A model generated the notes under the pieces. The model was not told the origin of the DNA. It was given only the letters and a program-made list of their open reading frames with translations, and did not search any database. A program made the position numbers and the translations under genes. This document shows positions 1 to 3,912 of a stretch of DNA of 6,182 bases, piece after piece. The stretch is from Acidobacteriota bacterium. GTDB taxonomy: Bacteria > Acidobacteriota > HRBIN11. Positions within the stretch are counted from its first letter, which is position 1. Every line of letters begins with the position of its first letter. The stretch covers positions 1-6,182 of the forward strand of contig JANXAA010000137.1 of assembly GCA_025061865.1 (NCBI GenBank). The letters run 5' to 3'.

Positions 1-510
1 ATTTCGGTCCCTGTGACCCGCCAGACGGCTTCGAAAACGATCGCCATTAAGGCCATCGCCTATGGGATGGAGGGCGTCCGCGTCGACGGCAACGACGTCT
101 TAGCCGTTTATCAGGTCACTCGTCGGGCCGTCGAGAAGGCCCGAGCCGGCGGCGGCCCGACCTTCATCGAGGCCTTTACCTACCGGATCGGTGCCCATTC
201 GACGTCAGACGACCCGAGCCGCTATCGGGACCCGGAGGAGGTCGAACGCTGGCGCCTGCGGGACCCCATCGAGCGATTTCGCCGTTACCTGATCCGGAAG
301 GGTCTATGGGATGCCGGCCGAGAACGAGCCTTGGTCCAGCGTATCCGGAACGACCTGATGGCTGCCATCCAGAAGGCTGAATCGACACGGCCCCCGCCGG
401 TCGAGACCCTCTTCGAAGACGTATACGCCACGCTGCCCTGGCATCTGCGGGAACAGCAAGCGGCATTAGAGGCCTATCTCCGGGAGCAAGCCCTGTGGGC
501 AGACCCGTAA
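1..510 (+). CDS. bkdA: Branched-chain 2-oxoacid dehydrogenase E1 component, alpha subunit (C-terminal fragment)
   Basis: The reading frame is open from base 1, so the gene starts upstream; 169 C-terminal codons are present, ending in TAA. E1-alpha pairs with E1-beta to form the thiamine-diphosphate-dependent decarboxylase of the branched-chain 2-oxoacid dehydrogenase complex, which turns valine-, leucine- and isoleucine-derived 2-oxoacids into branched acyl-CoA in the cytoplasm. Seen: the family blocks SVP..RQTAS (residues 2-11), GVRVDGNDVLAVY (25-37) and the loop YRIGAHSTSDDPSRYR (61-76). That loop carries the cofactor-site His66 next to Ser67, the equivalent of the mammalian kinase site. 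The tail TLFEDVY..LPWHLREQQ is typical of branched-chain rather than pyruvate E1-alpha. An E1-beta gene usually follows directly; here accA follows after 180 bases. An acetoin or pyruvate dehydrogenase E1-alpha is the alternative, but the loop and tail favour the branched-chain type. Confidence 0.9.
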   Translation: MSVPVTRQTASKTIAIKAIAYGMEGVRVDGNDVLAVYQVTRRAVEKARAGGGPTFIEAFTYRIGAHSTSDDPSRYRDPEEVERWRLRDPIERFRRYLIRKGLWDAGRERALVQRIRNDLMAAIQKAESTRPPPVETLFEDVYATLPWHLREQQAALEAYLREQALWADP

Positions 511-564
511 CCGGGTCGGCGTCGGGTGTTCGTTCTCCAGTTTTTCAGTCGGGCGGAAAAAAGT

Positions 565-659
565 AAGGAAGCGAGGAGACCAGGGTATTTGAGAGAGGAG
601 AGTCTTTGACCTCTTTATCTGCTCACACTCTTGTCCCGTGGTCTTCTCTCTTCTTTTTT
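565..659 (+). terminator. Long hairpin with T run: terminator of the E1-alpha gene or accA leader attenuator
   Basis: Bases 565-585 pair with 635-656. GGG 583-585 pairs with CCC 635-637, ACC/GGT and the flanking purine/pyrimidine tracts continue the stem, G638 is bulged, 572/649 is a mismatch, and 576/645 and 567/654 are G-T wobbles. That gives about 20 pairs. The right arm runs straight into six T (654-659), and an A run (557-562) faces it on the left, so the DNA is also palindromic at its base. The roughly 49-base loop holds a second possible stem, 594-598 with 610-614. It lies 55 bases after the E1-alpha stop and 31 bases before the preferred accA start. Stem plus T tract is the form of an intrinsic terminator; the long loop is unusual for one. 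If it ends all transcription, accA has almost no room for its own promoter, so read-through or regulated attenuation is plausible. Confidence 0.55.
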
Positions 660-676
660 ACCTTCAACACTGATTC

Positions 677-681
677 AGGGG
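677..681 (+). promoter_or_regulatory. Ribosome binding site that sets the accA start
   Basis: AGGGG lies 9 bases before GTG 691. It supports that codon over the in-frame TTG at 631, which sits inside the right arm of the leader hairpin and has no purine-rich site at the proper distance. Confidence 0.55.
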
Positions 682-690
682 CAAGGGACT

Positions 691-1668
691 GTGGAAGGAC
701 CTGTCACGACGGCAGCCGTTCCCGAATTTGAACGACCGATCGCTGAATTATTGAAAGAAATCGATGCCCTCCAGGCACTGGAGCCTTCCGACCCCAAGGT
801 CCAGCGCAAGATCCAGCGTCTTCGAAAAAAGTTAAACACCTACCGGCATCAGATTTACAGCCGGCTGACGCCCTGGGAAATCGTCCAAGTTGCCCGCCAT
901 CCCCAGCGGCCCTATACCTTGGACTACATTCGCCTGATCTTTGACGACTTCATCGAGCTTCGTGGGGACCGCCGGTACGGGGACGACCCGGCCATCGTCG
1001 CCGGCCTGGCGTTCCTGGGCGACCAGCCGATGGCCGTCGTCGGCCATCAGAAGGGCCGGGACATGCAGGAAAAACTCCGGCGCAATTTCGGGATGCCTCA
1101 TCCAGAGGGCTACCGGAAAGCGCTCCGGGTCATGAAGCTGGCTGAGAAATTCGGTCGCCCTGTCGTCACCTTCATAGATACGCCGGGGGCCTATCCCGGT
1201 ATCGGGGCCGAAGCCCGAGGCCAAGCCCAGGCCATTGCTGAAAACCTTCAGGAAATGTCCCGCCTGCGGGTCCCTATCCTGGTGTTCGTCATCGGAGAGG
1301 GTGGAAGTGGCGGGGCCCTAGGCATTGCCGTGGGCGACCGTATTTACATGCTTCAATACGCGATCTACTCAGTGATCTCCCCCGAGGGCTGTGCGTCCAT
1401 CTTGTGGCGGGACGCCACCAAGGCCCGGGAGGCGGCTCAGGCCCTGCGACTAACGGCCCAGGACCTCCTGGAGCTGGGCGTCATCGACGAAGTCCTCGAA
1501 GAACCCCTCGGCGGTGCCCACGCCGACCCCGAGGCGATGGCCCTCCGGATCAAGGACGCCATCCTGCGGGGCCTCCAGGAGCTCTGCGGGATTCCACCGG
1601 ATACACTCGTTCAGCACCGCTATGAAAAGTTCCGCCGGATGGGGGTCTTCGACCTCTGGCGCGGATAG
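691..1668 (+). CDS. accA: Acetyl-CoA carboxylase carboxyltransferase, subunit alpha
   Basis: AccA and AccD together form the carboxyltransferase that moves the carboxyl group from carboxybiotin on AccB to acetyl-CoA, giving malonyl-CoA, the committed step of fatty-acid synthesis in the cytoplasm. From GTG 691 the product is 325 residues, close to the roughly 320 usual for AccA. The family N-terminal motif FERPIAELLKEID is at residues 13-25, where it belongs; starting at TTG 631 would add 20 atypical residues. Other motifs: GHQKGRD (118-124), TFIDTPGAYPGIGAEARGQ (160-178), the glycine-rich IGEGGSGGALGIAVGD (201-216) that helps build the acyl-CoA/oxyanion site, and SVISPEGCASILWRD (227-241). 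The crotonase-like core is complete with no frameshift. It lies downstream of a branched-chain E1-alpha gene on the same strand, separated by a strong hairpin. No accD is visible in the window. Confidence 0.97.
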   Translation: MEGPVTTAAVPEFERPIAELLKEIDALQALEPSDPKVQRKIQRLRKKLNTYRHQIYSRLTPWEIVQVARHPQRPYTLDYIRLIFDDFIELRGDRRYGDDPAIVAGLAFLGDQPMAVVGHQKGRDMQEKLRRNFGMPHPEGYRKALRVMKLAEKFGRPVVTFIDTPGAYPGIGAEARGQAQAIAENLQEMSRLRVPILVFVIGEGGSGGALGIAVGDRIYMLQYAIYSVISPEGCASILWRDATKAREAAQALRLTAQDLLELGVIDEVLEEPLGGAHADPEAMALRIKDAILRGLQELCGIPPDTLVQHRYEKFRRMGVFDLWRG

Positions 1669-1702
1669 GGTCGACACAGGTCTGCTAAGCGCATAGGTAG
1701 AT

Positions 1703-1724
1703 GGGTGCAACCTGGAGTTCACCC
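1703..1724 (+). terminator. Compact hairpin after accA, possible transcript 3' end without T tract
   Basis: GGGTG 1703-1707 pairs with CACCC 1720-1724 and AAC 1709-1711 with GTT 1717-1719. C1708 is bulged and the loop is CTGGA, giving eight pairs starting 35 bases after the accA stop. No T run follows, so it is not a standard intrinsic terminator. It could stabilise the mRNA 3' end or be chance in GC-rich DNA. Confidence 0.25.
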
Positions 1725-1940
1725 TGTCGACCAGACCCGGCGCTGCCAGTGGCGGTCGCGTAAGCCTCCATCACCCCTGCCCGGGGTATAGAGCCTAAGG
1801 GGCTAAGAGCATAGAATAATATGCATAGCCGGCTCCATGCCCTTTGCCCAAGAGTCAGGGCGGGCCCTACCGCTACCGACCTATCTGCCGACCTACCTAT
1901 GGGCTCGCGCCTCTCAAAACTCTTTTGTAGAGTCTTTCAT

Positions 1941-1944
1941 AGGA
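1941..1944 (+). promoter_or_regulatory. Ribosome binding site that sets the PKD lipoprotein start
   Basis: AGGA ends 6 bases before GTG 1951, the codon that places a normal-length lipoprotein signal peptide at the N-terminus. ATG 1837, the start of the longest frame, has no comparable purine-rich site. Confidence 0.5.
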
Positions 1945-1950
1945 CAGCTG

Positions 1951-2409
1951 GTGTCCCTGGAAAAGCTAGCCTGGATATGGCTGACCTGGGTCGGACTCGG
2001 AAGCCTCGTCGCCTGCGGTCCGGTCCTCCGGGAGGCCCCGAACCGTTACCAAAAAGAGGGCATCGAACTCCTTTTGGACGGCTACCCCTTGCGCGGCCTC
2101 CCACCCGTCCGGGCCCACTTCATCGCCACTGTCCGGCTTCCCCAAGATGTCTATGAGGCCCATGGGGGATGTTTTGCCGAGTCCTGGAACTTCGGGGACG
2201 GCGCCGAACTTCGACGCGACCGCCATTGCTTGGAACCCGTCGAGCGAGACCCCCAGGGCCAGGTCGTTCTGGAATTTTTTGCCGACCATCCCTTCTACCG
2301 GCCGGGTACCTACGAGGTCTTTTTCGAGCTGAAGCCGCCGGACTCGACAGGTCCAGCTCTGATCCGAGGCCGCATCCGGGTCGCCGTCCTGTCCCAAGGC
2401 GGAGGCTAG
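1951..2409 (+). CDS. Small lipoprotein with a PKD-like domain, function unknown
   Basis: From GTG 1951 the product is 152 residues. Residues 1-22 form a lipoprotein signal peptide: a short n-region with Lys5, a hydrophobic core rich in Trp and Leu (6-20), and lipobox LVAC with Cys22 as the lipidated residue, so the protein is exported and membrane-anchored. Residues about 38-147 look like a PKD-type beta-sandwich. The diagnostic pieces are SWNFGDG (78-84) and YRPGTYEVFFEL (116-127), matching the usual W-D/N-FGDG and the PGTY strand. Cys74 and Cys93 flank the FGDG turn and could form a disulfide after export. PKD domains usually mediate protein or polysaccharide contacts; the partner here is unknown. 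The longer start at ATG 1837 (190 residues) would bury the signal peptide at residues 39-60 and is less likely. It converges with the lipoprotein gene on the other strand. Confidence 0.7.
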   Translation: MSLEKLAWIWLTWVGLGSLVACGPVLREAPNRYQKEGIELLLDGYPLRGLPPVRAHFIATVRLPQDVYEAHGGCFAESWNFGDGAELRRDRHCLEPVERDPQGQVVLEFFADHPFYRPGTYEVFFELKPPDSTGPALIRGRIRVAVLSQGGG

Positions 2410-2445
2410 AGACCCGGAGGATCAGGTTGAGGATTGGGCGGCAAG

Positions 2446-2517
2446 GGAAAAAGTTGTAGGCCCAGCCCTCTTCATCCAGAATGGAAGGACGACCCTGATC
2501 GTCAGGCCTACGAACTT
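2446..2517 (-). terminator. Terminator of the Ig-like lipoprotein gene, in a convergent intergenic region
   Basis: Bases 2451-2462 pair with 2505-2517: 12 pairs interrupted only by bulged G2512. Read on the minus strand, the stem starts 48 bases after the stop of the lipoprotein gene, and its second arm runs into a T tract of five (the A run 2448-2452 on the plus strand). The 42-base loop contains an extra GACGA/TCGTC stem (2489-2493 with 2499-2503). On the plus strand no T run follows, so it suits the minus-strand gene better than the plus-strand lipoprotein gene ending at 2409. The loop is longer than in a textbook terminator. Confidence 0.5.
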
Positions 2518-2565
2518 AGCGGTCGGTGGTCGGCTGAGTGCCAGGACTTGAGCGACTTAGACAGT

Positions 2566-3849
2566 TCATGGCTGAACGTATAGGTGTACTGTAGACGTTC
2601 GGGTCAGTCCCTCAGCGGTCGTTCCGACGACTTGGAATGTGTAAGGACCCGGAGACATGTCGACGCTAGTGTGGACTATGAGCAGGCTATCGGCTGAACC
2701 GTTGGGCGCCGGTGTGACCGGGTTTGGACTGAAGGTACACGAGACTCCCGACGGGTGGCCCGAACAGGAGAGATAGACTGCGCTATTGAAGCCCCCCAAG
2801 GACTGAACTGTGCACGTCAACATTCCGCTCCCACCGCAGGGCACAGTTATTGACTCAGGGCTGCAGTACACACTAAAGTCGACCGTCGGTCCCTGGACCA
2901 TCAAAGTAATCGGGAATCGGTAGGGACCGGCGACAACATCAAAAAAGTAAGTTCCCCGGGCCCCATGGGGGCTGACTCTTACATCCAGCCGAGTGCGGGC
3001 CCGTTTGAGGGGCATTGCCTCAAACCTTGGGGGCTCGAAAATACACCCCACCCCCGGAGGCGTGCCCGGGCAAGACCAGGCGACCAGACCCGGGAGGTCT
3101 ACTACAGAGCTCGCCATGGTACACTCGGCCGATGTCCGACCCCCGGGCGGCGTCACAAGGACCGTCGGGGTACAAAACACGCCTGCATCGAAGCGGACCA
3201 TATCGGCCACGATTTGGGAAGTTCCCTGAATCCGTCCCTGGACCTTGACCCGTTGACCTAACGCCAGGTGGCCAGCCCCAAAGCTTGCGGGTCGATACAG
3301 AGCTGCCTCACTGAAAGGGGTGCCGCCCGTATGCTGGACTGTGAACGTCTGACCCATCGCTTGGACCGTAAAGCTAGATGCTGGAGCATTCACGGCTGTC
3401 ACGACGCCCCAGACATCAGCCTGATCGCCGAATAAGTGGACTCCTTCCGTGAAGGACCCGACAGTCCCGGCAATCCCCATTTGAAAGCGGACTTCACAAG
3501 GCCCTCTGACCTCTACCGTCATCGTGGCCGAAGCCGTCCCTGACGCATGATTGAAGTTAAGGGTATAGGTACCGGCCCCATTTGTCCTAAGACTAAAGGT
3601 CCCACCCGATTGAATGCTCACCGTTTGGCCCGTCTGTTGATTAGTCACGGTGCCAGCCACACTGAGGGTGGCGCCGGCTGTCGATAACCACTGGACGATC
3701 TGACCGTCCAGCCGGTTCTGGCAAGCAGGGGCTAGTGAAGTGATGCCGCCTTTATCGCTCCGACAGGCGACGGTCAGAAAAAATAGGACCGATGGGAGGG
3801 AAAAGACCCATCGGGTAGTCATCTCTCTCCAACGCTGCTTTGGGATCAT
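2566..3849 (-). CDS. Lipoprotein with a DUF5666-like domain and two Cys-rich Ig-like repeats
   Basis: From ATG 3849 the product is 427 residues. Residues 1-29 form a signal peptide (basic n-region, hydrophobic core 15-27, lipobox TVAC with Cys29), so it is probably anchored in the cell envelope. Rough domains: a beta-rich module (43-118, Cys at both ends) of the kind seen in carboxypeptidase-regulatory-like or Ig folds; a segment with the DUF5666 pattern (about 147-221: GVVTAVN..SFTVQ, then LGQRVKVQGRI and IVADMVRF); then two tandem Ig-like repeats (226-320 and 323-427) with the common layout of a TPPGG-type strand, PSGVSCTF and a PGPYTF-type strand. Each repeat has four cysteines with near-identical spacing, suggesting disulfides. 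Function is unknown; adhesion or surface display is a guess. Sampled G+C is near 50 percent against two thirds in neighbours, so it may be fast-evolving or acquired. It lies 63 bases after the helicase gene on the same strand. ATG 3864 and ATG 3822 are alternative starts. Confidence 0.8.
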   Translation of the reverse strand: MIPKQRWREMTTRWVFSLPSVLFFLTVACRSDKGGITSLAPACQNRLDGQIVQWLSTAGATLSVAGTVTNQQTGQTVSIQSGGTFSLRTNGAGTYTLNFNHASGTASATMTVEVRGPCEVRFQMGIAGTVGSFTEGVHLFGDQADVWGVVTAVNAPASSFTVQAMGQTFTVQHTGGTPFSEAALYRPASFGAGHLALGQRVKVQGRIQGTSQIVADMVRFDAGVFCTPTVLVTPPGGRTSAECTMASSVVDLPGLVAWSCPGTPPGVGCIFEPPRFEAMPLKRARTRLDVRVSPHGARGTYFFDVVAGPYRFPITLMVQGPTVDFSVYCSPESITVPCGGSGMLTCTVQSLGGFNSAVYLSCSGHPSGVSCTFSPNPVTPAPNGSADSLLIVHTSVDMSPGPYTFQVVGTTAEGLTRTSTVHLYVQP

Positions 3850-3855
3850 GGGACG

Positions 3856-3861
3856 CCTCCT
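3856..3861 (-). promoter_or_regulatory. Strong ribosome binding site that sets the Ig-like lipoprotein start
   Basis: On the minus strand a full AGGAGG lies 6 bases before ATG 3849. The farther ATG 3864 would place this site inside the coding sequence. ATG 3822 has a weaker GGAG four bases upstream and would give a shorter n-region, so it cannot be excluded. Confidence 0.65.
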
Positions 3862-3866
3862 CATAT

Positions 3867-3900
3867 ATCATAACTATTATCGGACCCTGGCGTCGAATTG
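3867..3900 (-). promoter_or_regulatory. Candidate promoter of the Ig-like lipoprotein gene
   Basis: An AT-rich island (3863-3880) stands out in GC-rich surroundings just upstream of the ribosome binding site. On the minus strand it holds the -10-like hexamers GATAAT (3881-3876) and TATGAT (3872-3867). GATAAT would put the start of transcription near 3869 and leave a 20-base leader containing AGGAGG. A TTCGAC hexamer lies upstream, but its spacing is wrong for GATAAT (10) and long for TATGAT (19), so no clean -35 is seen. Confidence 0.35.
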
Positions 3901-3912
3901 TTGCTCAGGGGT

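Larger units (their letters stand above)
1669..1950. other. Gene-free stretch with short hairpins between accA and the PKD lipoprotein
   Basis: No convincing gene. Seen: an outer stem of 1669-1680 with 1723-1732 (10 pairs, 2-base bulge) starting right after the accA stop; a tighter hairpin at 1703-1724; stems ACCCC/GGGGT at 1773-1787 and AGCC/GGCT at 1792-1804; an AT-rich patch at 1811-1823 that could hold a -10 box but has no good -35 partner; an imperfect 12-base tandem duplication at 1876-1899 (10 of 12 identical); and an ACTCT/AGAGT stem at 1919-1933. The frame upstream of 1951 stays open back to ATG 1837, but its product there looks non-coding: no signal-like order and no family motif. 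Confidence 0.4.

Noticed and set aside
606..634. Promoter for accA with -35 TTGACC at 606-611
   Set aside because: No -10-like hexamer lies 16-18 bases downstream, and the region is inside the loop and right arm of the hairpin.
832..1224. Minus-strand open frame opposite accA
   Set aside because: It is a shadow of accA, whose motifs are unambiguous on the plus strand. It has no ribosome site or recognisable product.
1669..1733. tRNA-like outline: a 7-base acceptor-like pairing (1669-1675 with 1726-1732) followed by A
   Set aside because: The match comes from the near-palindromic GGTCGACC. There is no 5-base T-stem with a 7-base T-loop, no D-arm and no anticodon arm in the right places.
1811..1823. 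AT-rich patch as promoter of the PKD lipoprotein
   Set aside because: -10-like hexamers exist, but nothing resembling a -35 lies 16-18 bases upstream, and it is about 130 bases from the GTG. Too weak to list as a promoter.
1876..1899. Tandem 12-base duplication as a possible operator or repeat array
   Set aside because: There are only two copies, at 10 of 12 identity, with no dyad symmetry and no further copies in the window.
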